A stretch of 64,000 nt of DNA from Callaeas wilsoni (GCA_013398955.1 VWPU01009560.1:44127-108126); one strand, 5' to 3'; positions 11,899 through 25,765 are shown, counted from the first letter of the stretch. A program made the numbers and translations. The notes: generated by a model not told the origin, from the letters alone.

Positions 11899-14800
11899 GT
11901 AAGCTTTTTGGTGCAGAAAGTTAAAAATATGCTATATTAATATTTTAGACATGCAAACACTTATGCAATATGATCAAAATAGGCCAGTCCATGGCTGGTA
12001 TATCTAGTCCTATCACAGCTGGCATATATGTGGATATATATGTGTATATATGATACTATACTCCAAAAGGGAGTTACTTGCAGAAGTATTGATGTCTTTT
12101 CATTACAGGTTACAAATGCCCTTGCAGAATCAGACACCCAAAATCACTTACAGCTGCTTCTATGAGGCTTGATCATTATGACTTATTCTTATCTAAATTT
12201 TACTTTAAAAATTCACACTGTCTTCTTCATGATGTATTTTTCACCATTTCAATTTCCATCTTTTTGGGACATCCTTAATGGATCCGCTGAGATGCTACCA
12301 AAATTAAACTGAATCATATTTCTTAGCACAGTTTATAAAGAAAAATGTTTAATCTTGCATGGCACACCTTAGAGCCTAACTGAAGAACAGCCTCAAACAT
12401 TGGTCTTTTGGTAAAGTACAAGTTTTAAAAACAGTAATTTAACACAGTTACGGTGCAAACACATTTCTTAAACCTCCATAATTTTCTGGCGTTTCTATGA
12501 GTTCAGTAAATATGTGTAAAGTGCTTGCACCCAGATCAGTGGCATGCCAGAAATTAAGCATGTCCAGTCCTACCTGGGCCAAGTCCCCTGTCCACCTTTC
12601 CTTGAGAGTGCCAGCCTAAGGGTATTTCCCTAAAACTCACTTCTGCCTTCAAGTCACCTTTTCTAACTAACCTAACACAGTGGAGAGAAGGGTGGGTTTC
12701 TGACAAAGTTTCCTCTCCCTTATAAAGAAAGAAAACCTCTCAAAGCTCTCTTAAATAATGTCCATAAGCTTCCAAAGATCATGTTCACATTCTACCACCT
12801 AAGAAGTCGTTATTAAAAAGCAATGTTATACACACACTCCATTCCCCCACAGCTCCCCACTTGCATCTCCCTGTTGGCTGGGTGCACCCGTGCTCACCCA
12901 CAGCCACACCACAACCTCTTCTCCAAAGGTATGGTCCAGAATATTAATCCCTGTATGTGTCATTTATAGAGATCTTTTAGATTCCTTGTCAGGCTCCCAC
13001 AAGGTTAAAAGGATATTTGGCTGTATAGGAGGGGCACGGTGAAAAAGGACATCCAGGATGGCTCAGACCATTGGAGACAGGGAAGATCTTGGCATGTTTT
13101 CAATTTAAAGAGTCTCTTACAGGGGTAGGCCTTCCTCCTGAGACTGTCCAGGTGCTCTATAAATGATGCAACCAAAAAAGCATAATGATTTAAATTCAAC
13201 CAGTGAGTGAGAGTAGCAGGACCATGGCAAGCTGAGGGGACTGACACCTACTTTGGGGTAAGAAATGCCACGTGGTGTGTCTGTGTCTATGTGGAGAAGG
13301 GCTGTGGTTTCTGAAGCTTCAGGTGGGCACCCAGAGGTAGTATGACTTGCACTAGAAAAGACTTTGATGCGTTGTACTTTGGTTGCCTTCAGCATGGAAA
13401 TCCTTGTTATGGTGGTTCTGTATTTTCATTTGAAGGTGCATTAAACCATTTTATTTTTAAGATCTATCAGATAAATGGTAGAACAAACCTTTGAGCGAGC
13501 TGGTAATGCATGCTTTAGGTTACTTTATCTCTGGGAATGGGCCAAAGTGGTTTCTGTCTGTGTGCGTGTGCCTGTGTAATTAGCCCGCAAATTCAGACTC
13601 AGATAAAAATAACTAGGCAATGAATGTAAATAATCAGGGCCGTGATACACATCACGCCCAAAACGTGATTCCCATGCACTGAGAAAACAGGGACTGTAAA
13701 AAGTTAAAGAAATCTCAACTTTCATTTCAGTCCCTGGAAAATGCTCTGGGGGAACATAGATACTCCCTCACTTTAGTACCTTTCTAAAAAGGGCAACAAA
13801 GCAGAAAAGCTGGACCAATTTCCAAGCATGAAGAAGTGCCTAGGACACTGAAGCCAGTGGCAAAATCTAGGCAGATGTTGAGAAGGGTGGCCATGGGTTG
13901 CAGAGGTTGCAGATTTGGAAGCAACTTACTGCCATAGAGGACCCAGCAGGGCGTGTGACAGCTCACACCTCCTATCCCAGGCTTACCAGCCAAGAGCTCA
14001 ACAAAAGCCAAGCTCAGGTCATCTGCTGACAGAGAAAACTTTTATATCCCACCTGTCTGACCTGCACAGCTGAGAGTCTGGGCACACTCAGGCATTTCGC
14101 CACCCCTCCCAAACACTTCAGGGACATCTTTGCCCCATGGGCAGCTTCAGGGCTTGCACCTCAGGTAGTGCCTACAAGACGTGGACATTCCTTCCTGCAA
14201 CCAGGCAGTCTTGTGCATGCAGAGCAGCCTCCAGGAACCTCCACCCAATGTTTTTTTTCCTTCTCTGCAATGTGACATGGCTGTGGCCAGAGGCACCTCG
14301 ACAGTGCTGATAGAAGGCTTGTGGAAACAGGTCTTCAGTCATCCTGCTCTTTTGTCACCTCAAAGGAACCAGGACACACTGTGGCAGTGCAGACTCCTGC
14401 TGCCACCAGTAGCCTCTGCTGCTGCCACTGGAGTTGTACTGGCATTAGTAATGATGGAAAAACTCAAGGGCAAACTCTGGAGGGCAGTCTCCCAAGATAC
14501 TTTCTACAAATACTTTCCCAGAATGAGGTCAGAGGAGCTGTAAGCAACCACTGTTGCCACACCTGGGAAATGTCATATGCTGTAGAGAGATGCAAGGGAA
14601 TGGAAATACATGGAAACATGATGCTATCAGAAAGAAGTACAGCTGTAAAATTTAATAGTGTGATTTGTGAAGCTGACAACACCTGCCATAAGTCACAAAA
14701 TAAAACAGAAATGTGTGGAAACTGTAAATCTTTCTGAGCAAAATTGGTGTAAACCTTTGTTAAGTTTTATCACAAAGAAGGACAAACATAATAGAAATTC

Positions 14801-17800
14801 CAAATGTCATTTTACTGTTCCTAGCCTTGTCTCTTCTCCAAACTGTAGTCTGGAGCCCACCAGGGAAAGGACATTTTATCTTTCCTCACTGCTTCTCGTT
14901 CCACTATTTCTATCCTCTTCACCTTGTTTTGCACAGGGAGGTAAACATTTCTTTTTGAATCTCAAGAGGAAAGGCACAAACACTTTCAAGACAGATAACT
15001 GTTAATACACCAAGAAGTAGGAGACAGGGAGTTATAAAACCCAAGGCCTTATCCCACGATGGGGAGCCCACGATGGTGAGATGGGCTCTGGTGAGAGTGT
15101 GCAGCTCTACGTTTCTGTGCACTTTGACACTGCCCAGCTCATGGTACAGGTTCATTTGCCTCTCCTGGGAAGAGAGGCTGAGTCCCAGAGCAGATGGGTG
15201 AATTCCTGACCAAGCTGGTTTTCCACTTACTCTGCGTTTCTGCAGCAGACTGGTTGCTGACATCAGGAACATGAGAGAAGTCACAGCAGAGCAGCCCTGT
15301 TCTGGTGACTGGAGAAAGTGCCAAGCACAGAGAGGCTGACCTAGCCTTCCCAAGTCAAACCTCTCCATTACCTCCTGTGGGTTGCAGCTCATGTCACACT
15401 GGGTAGCAGGGTACAGCAGATCTTGTGGGAGGATGGGACTGTGCATAACCTATGGGCTATTCAAGGGTGGCTTCAGCCCCAGAGAGTAGACGGGAATAGT
15501 GCTGAAATCCTTTTGCATCATTTGGCCTGTAACAGCCTGGCTGTATATAATTTTCCTATAGGAGAAGAATAAATAGATGGGACTACTCAAAAACATCCCA
15601 GAATTTTGAAAGACATTCAGTTCTGGGCTTTGAAACACAATCCACTTAATCAACCATTTTCCACGGCAATGGCACTGGGTCAGTCCAGTGGTTTTTGAGG
15701 TTTACACTCAGCTGTAGTTTTGCTTAGAATGTGAACATCACTAATAATAGAATGGACATCCCTAGCTAATTTTTGAAAGGGAGAAAATTGCTTGTTTTTC
15801 CCTCTAATGAATACCTCTGAGCTCCTGCATTGAAGGGGAAGCCAGGTTGTAAAAAAGAAACTAGTTCTCTCACTTCTTTTCTCCCTGCCATCTCCAACAT
15901 TCTCACTCTCCAGTGCCAACAGCATGCCACAGCATTTTTATACTCAGTCACTTGTGTCAGGAAGGAGACATATTTTGAAGCAGCCACTGCACTTCCCACT
16001 GCTCAGCTATGTATATGTTCATTTATGAGGCGTGGTGTGGGATGTGGATCTGCATCCCGACACAAACGTGTTGAAGGTCTCCATGTGTACTTAACACTTA
16101 CCATCCACTTACCACTAATTCAGGTGAGCAGGAAATGGAGTAATTTGATTCCCAGTAAGACCAACACTGCCAGGCAATGCTGGAGCACTTCTGATCACTT
16201 GTTTGCAGAGCCTTGCGCAGTGTTCAGGACCCAGGCAGGGCTGTGGAGCAGTGACTCCCTGTGTGCAGGATGACGGGATGTGCTGCACGTGCGATGTTGA
16301 GTCCCCTGCACCCAGGCCCACGGACACGGTGCACCCAGGTCTGTGTGACAGTGGGACACAGGAGCTGCTGGCCAGGGAAGATCTCTTACGAGTGGGTGCC
16401 TGAACAGAACCCCCTGGGCTCACGCCTCAACACATCACTGACGGCCCATGAGAAGGTAGCTTGCCACCTTCTCCCACTATCAACTATTCTACTAGCATGC
16501 AACTTAGTACTGTGTACTAAGCCAAGGTTTCAGCATGACTCTTTATGGACACACATGTTTTATCTCCAGTTCTTAGGTTATTACTGGTGTCACCAGCTTT
16601 GCTGACTATAGATTGTTCAAGAAGCTTTATTGATGGCACTGTCTGAATAATTGTTATTAGACCATTTTAAATGCTAAATATGATCAAGGCTTAATATCAG
16701 AATGATGATAGAGATATGTTATTGTTCAGTGCATTGTAATTTAAGTAACAAGATTTCATCTACCCATCTTTTGAATACTTTTGAAATAGAAATATTGACA
16801 GAAAGCTAACTATTCCCAAATGCCACAAATTTACCCAAATTATCTATGTACAGTTTACATTTAATTTCACAATCAACTGCAAGCTGACTCCAAATCAATG
16901 ATCTGATTTGTTTTCCACCTGTGTTTGCAGATGCCATGTGAACTAGTGGCTAAGGGAGACAAGGATGTATTAATGACATTTTACAAGTCCCTGGTGAGAA
17001 TTTATCTCAAATGCTGTGTATCACTTTTATGTTCCCCTTTCATGAAGGAACTTGAGTTGGTGCCCACAACCAAGCAGAGTTAGAATCAGTGACCCTGAAA
17101 CTACCTTTCCAGTCCTGTTGCCCTGTGTGCCAACTAGCATATGAAAATGAGCTGAATGAATTTATTTTTCGCAACTATTCAAATATTTGCAAAAGCACAA
17201 CCTCACTTCAAAGCATACGCTACATTTAGCTGCAGCTATAGGACATCTCATTTGGGTTAAAATTACTGACTGGGATGTAGACAAGGGCACAGCTGTGTTT
17301 CTGGCATCTGACATGCTGCCATTTGAAAATGCATTGCACTTGTGTCTTGGGAGGTGATTTCTCGGCTCCACTGACTCATTGGTAGTTTACCACTAGTTTT
17401 AATGCAAGGTCATCTCTTCTAGAATTAGCTGAAATCAGCTATTATCCATATTTGCAATGACATTGTTGAGATCAGAATCTGGTCCTTGTTTTCCTTTTAG
17501 GTGAACTAATATATTTAGAAGCAGAATCCTAAATTCTTCTGAAAGTTTGTAAAACTCATATCTCCAGGCCCTTCCACAACATCAAATTCTCTGTTTAGCA
17601 TCCCAGCTCTCCCAATGAAGATTTCTAAGCCTTCTGCCCAAGATCCTCCCTTGAAAGGTTTATTCCCATTCAGGATGGAATGCATGGAGTGACCCAGGGT
17701 GTAGCAAGCTGCCTAATGCTGTCTGGTCTGTGGTAGCCTCCACCCCTGCATATCAAAGGTACTGGTTCCTGTCAGCATGCTGAGAGGCAGCAGTTTTTGC

Positions 17801-18180
17801 ACAGCAGCTAAGGAGAGGCAGCTTGTCAGGAGGGATGCAAGGCACGGAGGACACAGGCTTCCGAGGATGCCAGAAGCATAGGACCCAAAATAACCACCTG
17901 GAGTTGTCTATGTCTGTGTCTGGCCTTGCTGGTTTTACTCTTTCAAGGGCTTTTGGGCACGAGGGATGTTTGTAGCATATAACCCTAAGCATCTCACCTA
18001 GTGGCTGATGTGTGGTACCAGCTATTGTGGCCCTTTTGGCAATGTCTCCCCAGAGCACCTACAGCAGGCTACTGCTGCCAGGAAGCCTTCCCTCCTCGGG
18101 CACTGCGCAGCAGAGCCTGCCTGCCTTGCTTCACCCCCTGCACTGCGTGCCTCGGATTGTGCTGTGCACGCACCCACGCG
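11899..18180. other. Non-coding tract with scattered GC-rich patches
   Basis: No gene is supported. A TA/TG-rich simple stretch lies at about 12,025-12,056. Patches near 14,000-14,450, 15,010-15,450 and 16,170-16,440 are richer in G+C and therefore carry longer chance frames. The longest is 175 codons on the minus strand (14,919-15,446), including a hydrophobic stretch near its C-terminal end. It has no motif I recognise. A short CpG-bearing stretch at about 13,540-13,700 is discussed as a possible conserved element. Confidence 0.55.
12025..12056. repeat. TA/TG-rich simple sequence
   Basis: Interrupted TATATG/TGTATATA units, about 30 bases long. It is short and imperfect, likely a decayed dinucleotide repeat. 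Confidence 0.55.
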
Positions 18181-18198
18181 CACACACACACACACACA
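18181..18198. repeat. (CA)9 microsatellite
   Basis: Nine uninterrupted CA units, preceded by CACGCACCCACGCG, which looks like an older, mutated extension of the same tract. The three overlapping plus-strand frames here with HTHTHT-type stretches are artefacts of this repeat. Confidence 0.95.
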
Positions 18199-21100
18199 TC
18201 CCTTCTCCCCTTTCACCTCCTCTCCTCGGCTCCAAATGTATCCATGAGTCACTGGGGAAGTGCACCTGATGACCTCACAGCCATAGAAACAAGCATGAAG
18301 CATCAAAAAGCAATCTCATGTGGGAGCTGGGGACCAAGCCAGTAAAGCCTAACTGGTCAGATAGTCGTATCTGGGGTTTTATCCACTTTCACAGTGTTTT
18401 CCAAGCAATAGTAGTTCTTCACTCCAGGAGTTTGACAGATATTCAAACTTTGAAGAGGTACATAAAAGTTTACATCAGGGACATAATGTGATATGTCTGA
18501 GTGAACAAAATGCAAATAACTGAATTGGTGTAAGAGAGATGGAAATGTTATTTAAAGCTTAAAGGTTGCTTTTAATCTACAGATGTACCTGGCATTGATT
18601 GGAATAGAGAAGTTTAATATGATCATAAAGCAGAAGCCCAAACTTTTGCTGTTGGTGCTGTTTGTGCACCATTAAAAGGGACGGAGAAAGTCATTATGGA
18701 AAAATTAAATTGCCATAAATACCAACAATATTTCAGTGTCTATGTGAGGATGCATGTAGATGTACTTAAATTGGTCAAGATTTTCTTCAGTGTTTTCTGA
18801 GGCAGGAAAAGCATTTCTTTCAGTTTATATACCTTTTAAAGTAAAGCTAGAAATTATTTTTAATAACACAAATACTACTCTGTATGGGAGCAGAGCTCTT
18901 GTGGTGCATTTGAGGGCAGTCAATCCTATTTTCTACCAAGATTAACAGGTTTTGCAGGCTGAACGTGCCTGAAGGCAGCTGTGCTCTACACACCCCATTT
19001 TTTACAAAACAGAGCAGGACAGGTTCATGTCTGGTGTAATCCCTTTGCCTCCAGAACATTTCAGTCTTGGCAAATTGGTCTTAGAAGCAAGCAGTATGCT
19101 CTAGCTTTCCACTCAGGGCCAGTTTTTCTTCTGTTCCCCCTAGACCAGATCCACTTCCTGGGCTTGGACCTTTTCTTCACAGGGGCAGGACACTACAAGG
19201 TCAGCTCTGTGCAGTTCAAGCAAGAAAAATAATACTAATCTTCCTTCAGAGAAGAAATGGTGCGAAAATCAGAGATGGGCAGGAAGCTGGGCAGGACATC
19301 GTGGTACAGACCCCATTCACATGCCCTGTATGGAAATGGTTTTGGCTGGAACCTCACCAAACAATCCTTCTTCTTCCTTGGAAGTCCTTGGGGATCCAAC
19401 ACCTTTCCACTCATGCAGGCAATCTCTTGTGCATCACAGGACGATGTGAGCCAGACCCGGAGCTTCACACTACTTTAATGTGGTAGCCTCAGGTTTGGAT
19501 TCAGTTTGGGATTTGGAGCAACAGCTATCAGCTCATCCACATAAAAACGTGGCCAAGTTTTCTGCTGTTTCCCTGTGTTGTGGCAGCCATCGTTCGTGGC
19601 TGTGCAGCCACCTCACTCCTGCTACACCCATGCAAACTGTGCCTCACCACAGGAAATGAGCTGATCCAGTTAAAATTCTCCTCTCTCCCTGTCAACACGC
19701 AGAAATGAAGATAGAAACTGCTGCCTCCATGTTGCTCAACACGCCGGGCATTTGAAAGGGCTTTTAGGTGAATGTGGAGCCAAAGTGTCTGTCTCCGCCC
19801 ATTCTCCTTTTGCCAAAGAGGTAAGAGGGGGAAAAAAACCCCATAAATATAGTCCCCGTCATTGTTCTCCAATTTCAGTGGGTTGCTGGATGTGTGTATG
19901 TTTAGCAGAGTTTCTGCAATAAAGCACCTCCCTATTTTGGAGGGGAAGAAGTTCTTTTCTGTGTGTGCAATTGACTCAGAGACTTGTTTGTCCTGCAGGA
20001 AGAGTTGCAGGATTAACTTTGAATACTTTGATATTCAGTGATGAAAAAGGACACACCAACATGAGAATTTGGGGAGGCTCAGTATGTCCTTCCTTCTTGC
20101 TTTTTACACAGCTAGAAGCTGGGCATGAATGACAGATTGCAGCTTCAGTCCTGGAAATAGTCTCTTGAGGCTTAATCCAAAGAGTAACAATAACATCACA
20201 AAAACCTGGTTCTGCTCCACTGAAAAACCAAGCAGCTGGCTGCAGGTCTGATTGCAGTCAGACTCTAATGGTCAAATTCACAGCGGACAGAGGCTTCAGC
20301 GTGGTCAGCTGAAGCTGCCAAAGACAGAAGCACTGTAAAGCAGTGTCCTTCTCCAAGGCAGCAGCTCACCCTCCTGTACCAGTGCATGATTCAGAAATGA
20401 AGCAGTGACTTGGACGGGGCACATGTGTCTCTTTTTGGTGACAAAAAAGAAAGAGGAAATGCTGATAGCATCAGCCTAGCATTCTCTCAGGAAAGACCTA
20501 AACACCAGAGCTTCTTCAATCGGAGAAGATTTAGACCTCTAGTCCTGTGTAAGCTCTCCAGAGCATCTAAGGCATCTCAGGAGAGTATCATCTGAACACT
20601 AATTAAGCTCCATAGTGTGCTAACTTGGATATTATCCCTAACCTCCAGTTTGTAACCTGTAAGTACTTAGTTATTCATTCTGCACGCATTCGGAAATTAT
20701 AGATCAAAGCTGTGGCTCTCAGACTGCCCAGCACCAAACCAAATCTTTTCAGGAGGGATGATAAGAGAGGAGTTGTAATGGGGCAAAGGATCCAATGGCA
20801 CAGGGTGCATTTTTTTCACTCAAGAAGCTGACAAAAACATTTGTCTCTAAATCTTATTCACAATGGCACTTCTGATACAAATAAGGTACAGTAATTACAA
20901 GATAAAGTATTTCACAGTGGAACCAGAGAAAGAAACAAATCTGAAAGGCAGCTCTTACTCTGTAAGATCAGTGTGGTTGCTACAGAATTCCTCCTCTAAA
21001 CCTTCCAGTAGAACATCCACACCTACACACACGCTTGGCATGAAACACTCCTGTGAAAGCACTACCTCTGTAGAGAAGAGGTACATATGACTTTCTCTTT

Positions 21101-23214
21101 CAGAGTCTTAAATGAAGAACAGTATATACCAATCACGGAACTCTTAGTTACTTTTTTTTTAAGTAATTCCCTCAGCTTGGCTTTTGAAGTTAAGAATTAT
21201 CTTACACCCCATCCTTATGAAGCGTCTTTCTGTTCTTCAAGTCACTGGAAGAAAATAATTTTCCACCAGCTACCAAATCTGTGGAAAATATAGAACTCAT
21301 CCTATCTCAAAATGAGTTTCATTTCAAGGAAAGTAATCAGTGTAATTCCAAAAAATAAAGAGCAAATCTTGAAGATTTTTATAAGTTGCATTAGACGTAG
21401 TTAAGAGGCTAGTGGTATAATTATGTACAACAAAGTGGGTATGCTGCAGCATCTTACATTTCTTGAGTAGACTGGAGTTCGTACCCCTCTGTGAGGTCCT
21501 CACAGCTGACACATGAGAAGAACTGAGTGTCACAAATCTAAGGCTGCAGTGCTGTCCTCCCAAGGTCCTGTGGCACCAGCAGGTCTTTAAGGGCAATGGG
21601 AAACCAAACAGCCTTTAGCTAAACTTCAGTGATGTCAGCTGAGGGTTTACCTGTCTCACTTTAGAATACGAAACACTTTCAATGACCTTGCATTGACAGA
21701 AAACTCTCACACCACTTCAGACTCTCGTTTGAGTTGCATCGTTCCCGCAGCATCAATGCAATGTCGGCAGCTCACAGTGCAGGATGGCTCATCCTGGGCA
21801 TGGACACAGTGATTGTTAGAGGCCTCTCCTGCTAAGGGCTGTCTTCCTCCTAAGGAGAGCTTTGCATTTGCCTTCAAAGTATAAATTTCATTGGAAAAGG
21901 GAAGGAATGGCATCTGATTTATTAAATTATGGACCAATTCGAGTGGGCAGTATTTTTTCACCCAGACCCTGCTAGATGAAAAATGCAGATTTGTCAACAC
22001 TAAAACTTTCCAAGAATGTCCCACTTCACCAACTTATTTTCACATACAAAACTGAGGAGAAATTCCCTCAAAATTAAAATCTTTTGTTCCAACATTTTCA
22101 AAAATAAAGACTTGGTGTTTCTTTGCAAAAAAACTTTTTGTTTTGAGATGCCGTTCGACTTACTTTGAAATAAAATTGAAAACATTTTTTAAATCTCAGT
22201 TTCAAAATAAAACAGTTCATTTGGGGATCAAACAGAATATTTCATTTAAGTGGTCAGAAAGGCTTTTTATTCTTTGGAGCTGATGATGAATCAGAAAAAT
22301 TCTTTCTTTCCATGACTCTGATATATGCTGTTTTGAAGCTGCTTTGATATTTGATATTTATTACCTTAATCTTATTTGTGCCTTAGCATTACTAGCTATA
22401 ATGGCTCCATCCTTGCCTGATGTTAGATGTTTAAATGCTGTGGCCCTGAACAGTACTGGAATGGAAGACCACTTAGGAATCATGAGTACTGTTGACATAA
22501 ACCAAGAAATTATGATGGGACTGCTGACTTGGTAGATCCTATTGATCATTGACAGTCAAATAAATAATGTGTCCAAGTCACATAAATTTATGTTCAAATA
22601 ACATGGACATAAATAGAGGATATAATAACAGTGAATTTTAATTATAGAAGAATTTGAATGATTTGAAAAATCAACTCAAAAGAAATTGAGAGATCTCATG
22701 GCATTCAGATTTACTTTGAGCCTTTTTTAAATTGGATCTGAGAACTGATGAAGAAGTTGTCATATTTTCAATCACTAATAAAAGTAGTTTCGAGACAAAA
22801 CTGATCTGAATATAGGTATTTGATTTTAGCAAGTAACATATGTCAGTGCTTGAATATGCTGACTTGTGACTACAGGAAAGCTGCCTGTCATCTGCATTTT
22901 ATGATTACATCTCTTTTTCTTTTATGCAAACACTAGGGAATGTTGTTTTTTTGTGTGGCTGCTTTTCAATACGTTAAGAAAAATACTTTTTTTTGAAAAG
23001 TAAAGGAACTTTTTGCCACCAGAAACCCAGAATTATCACTTTAGGACCACCCTGGCTGGCATCTCTGTGGAGTTCTAACTTCAAGGAAGTAGTATGGACA
23101 GAGAAAGTTATGTTTAAACTGACAAAACTATATAGGTTTGTACTGGATGTTGTGTTTCTCTATTTGGTTTTAATGGAACAGTCATTATAAATTAATGAAG
23201 TATCATACAGACTT
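18199..23214. other. Non-coding tract
   Basis: No gene or nameable repeat. Short open frames (61-114 codons) lie on both strands with no recognisable motif. Sequence from about 22,000 to 23,200 is markedly AT-rich. Confidence 0.6.
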
Positions 23215-23350
23215 TATTCTCACTGTTTAGAGAAGTATTATCTCCCATTTGCAGAGAGAAAAATGAGTTTGTCCTGAGGATAAAGCAACTTCCCAAGGTC
23301 CAAATGTTAGGAAAGGTAACCAAGGTCTTTGAAGCTCCAGTGTGCTGTGA
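23215..23350 (-). mobile_element. MIR-type SINE fossil
   Basis: On the plus strand the sequence TATTATCTCCCATTTGCAGA, then GAGAAAAATGAG, AAAGCAACTTCCCAAGGTCC and later GAAGCTCCAGTG follows the antisense MIR consensus in order: 'attatccccattttacaga', 'gaggaaactgag', 'aagtaacttgcccaaggtca', then the 'ctccag' block. This is the central to 5' part of a tRNA-derived CORE-SINE. Divergence is high, as expected for a repeat that predates the bird-mammal split. The ends are not sharp. Confidence 0.6.
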
Positions 23351-25560
23351 CAGCCACAAGCCTGCTCTTTCTGGCAAGGCCTGACATAAGCATCAGAGCT
23401 GGAAATCTGCCTTTTTTCCTAATTTTTTTCTGTGGGCAGGGCAACCCACAAGAGTGACCAGCCATGAAATTCCTAGGCAGTTCTAGGTTTGGATCCTGAA
23501 ACTACCCTCAACTAAGTTTCACAATTTTGAATCAAGCATTTATTGCAGGGTTATTTATACTTAGACAATGAAATCTGAGCGTGTACCAGCTGAGCCTTGG
23601 AACTGCATCCCTTCTTCTTAGTGGTCTAGTCATCTTCCCTCAGTAAATATGTTAGGTACAGTGATCACTGTTAGAATGAGTTCAGCCAATCCTACATGGA
23701 AAATACTTTATGTTGAGACATCGAGACGAATAACACTTTTAACTTCAGCAGGACATATCTTTGGAAACAGGATTTAATCCTAGCTATGATGACGACACTC
23801 TGTTTCAAGTGGTACAAATAGTGGTTTCAGGTCCTCAGGCCAAATTTTCAAGGTCAGATGTCTATAGAGGCAGCTGAACAAATGGTCTCAGAGAAAACAT
23901 GCACAGAGAGAACACGTAAGAATAAAAATTTTATTCTGTTTACTCCTACTTGTGTTTGTTTTCCCTACTCAGATGGCTCTAGCAACCTTTTCTCCATCTC
24001 TCCATCTTGTCAGGATATAAGTTTATGCTCTGAAAGTCTGCCAAAATGCTATGATGTGCCATTGGGGTCTTACAAGATGGTCAGCTCCTTCTGGAAAAGA
24101 AGCCATATTTTGGATGCATCTTCATCCCACATCTCCAGACTGCTCCGTCCAAACGCAGATCCCACATTGCTCTGTCTGCTTGAGCTTTTAGTGGTGCTAC
24201 AGCATGCTCAGGTGTGTGCTTCAGAATGACCAAACACACAAGGGAAGAAGTCCTGGAGGGTCATCCAGGTCACCCGCTGACAGCACTGGAGTTTTCCCTG
24301 ATACATTGTCCCTCTAGATTAGGCAGCACTGATCAAGTGCTCTGGGAAACCAGGAGGTCAGACAAAAGACTCACGATTTGGAAATCTTATTGGATTCCTC
24401 TGCATTGCTGTGAATACTGCTTGCTTCAAGGTATCTGGTAAACATTTTTGTCATTGTAAGTAATGACCTGCAAGAAGAAAAGGAAAAAAACGAACAAAAG
24501 GGAGCCACATCCAGAAGTAGGTGGCCATGCTCTGCCCTTCCAATTTCCTTACAGGCAAATTGTGATGGCTGTCCTTTGTGAAGAGATTCTTTGAAACTTC
24601 ACATCCAAAATCGGATGGTTTCCTTACTGTATTGTTCATACAATGATCATCTGGAAATGCTCTAAAGTTTTAGTTGTGCCCCCCCAAAAAAACACCAACC
24701 AGGCTTTATTCTCAAATGTATCTTTTGATTAAGAAAGCAACCATTACCACTAACAGAAAAGCAACTCAGTTAGATGGTAGGTATTTGAAAACAAGGTTTT
24801 GCTCCAAGTTTTTCCTGGACAAAATCAGATCATACAAACCGTAATCTCTACACCTGGCACAGCTTTCCCACACAGAGCATTCAAAGTCTTTACAGAGGAT
24901 ACAGCTACTGGACTTGTCCAAGCTGAAAATGAACCCATCCTTCTGTGAGCCAGATCACCAAGCAATCTGCTGTCCTTCTCTGCCTCATCTGCAAGAGGGA
25001 GGAAGGTGAGGAAATAGTAATTTTCCCTCTGCCACATTCAAAAGTTAAGTTCTGCTCTGTCTGATCACTGGACATTAAGACTCACTTGTGTCCATGTGGA
25101 GTCACTACTTATCTTCTGCAGGGCTGCATGGCCTGGTGCTCCCTTTGGAACAGTCCACCTGCACTATGCTTCTGTCACTTCTTTTTTTTAAAACTTACTT
25201 CTTTTTTCCTCGTAGATTTTGCAGCAATAATTGAGCCCCTTTGGTTTGTCTCTGAGGAGGGGAAACTCAATGACTGATAATTACCTTGCATGCCATTTAA
25301 TGAAATTGAAGGAGCACAGTAACATCCATAATCTAACTCTTCTAGCTTGTTAAGCCCTAGTTCTGCATATTTCCAAATGTTAATATTCAGACATAAATGG
25401 AAAAAGGTTAAAAGGATTCAGTGAATTTGTAATAAATGTGCCCTTTGTGTGTATGAATTCTGAGTTGTCTCTACTGGACATGGTGTGTTGGTTAATCTTG
25501 CTATGAATACCAAAATTACCTCCTTGTTAGCAGGACTCATCGCTGTTATTACTGTAGCCC
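23351..25560. other. Non-coding tract
   Basis: No gene is supported. A 123-codon plus-strand frame (23,858-24,229) resembles no family I recognise. Near 23,835-23,860, GGCCAAATTTTCAAGG recalls the start of another palindromic amniote repeat, but the match is too short to annotate. Confidence 0.55.
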
Positions 25561-25765
25561 AGTGAAAAGGGCATTGACTTAGGTGCTAAGAGACTCAGTG
25601 TCTCATCACATCACTGCTACTGTCCTGCCATTTTTCCTAGGACAAATTCCTGCATCTATTTATTTCTCTATTTCCTTTCCCAGCTGGTGCTGTCTTGTGT
25701 ATCTAGAGTTGAAGCTCTTTGGGACAGAGACCTCCTTATATACTCAGTGTCAGATCTCAGTTAAT
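25561..25765 (+). mobile_element. MIR/CORE-SINE family element with LINE-like tail
   Basis: GGGCATTGACTTAGGTGCTA then AGAGACTCAG, followed by a CACTGCTACTGTCC block and TCTCTATTTCC, matches in order a tRNA-derived amniote SINE (head 'gggcactggcct', 'gggagactcaggtt', then 'cctcagtttccc'). The last part, TTGAAGCTCTTTGGGACAGA then GACC, is the tail block 'gtaagctctttggggcaggga' that I remember from many bird and reptile copies. Both head and tail are present in the right orientation, so this is a near full-length though diverged copy. Pol III box sequences are decayed and activity is not expected. Confidence 0.62.

Noticed and set aside
16121..16126. TTCAG|GTGAGC splice-like site
   Set aside because: Acceptor and donor signals fall on the same position with no room for an exon.
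18001..18345. Three overlapping plus-strand frames and a minus-strand frame around 18.0-18.3 kb
   Set aside because: They run through the CA microsatellite (HTHTHT or VCVCV residues) and have no recognisable domain.
23835..23880. GGCCAAATTTTCAAGG, like the start of another palindromic amniote repeat
   Set aside because: The likeness covers fewer than 20 bases and no inverted arm follows.
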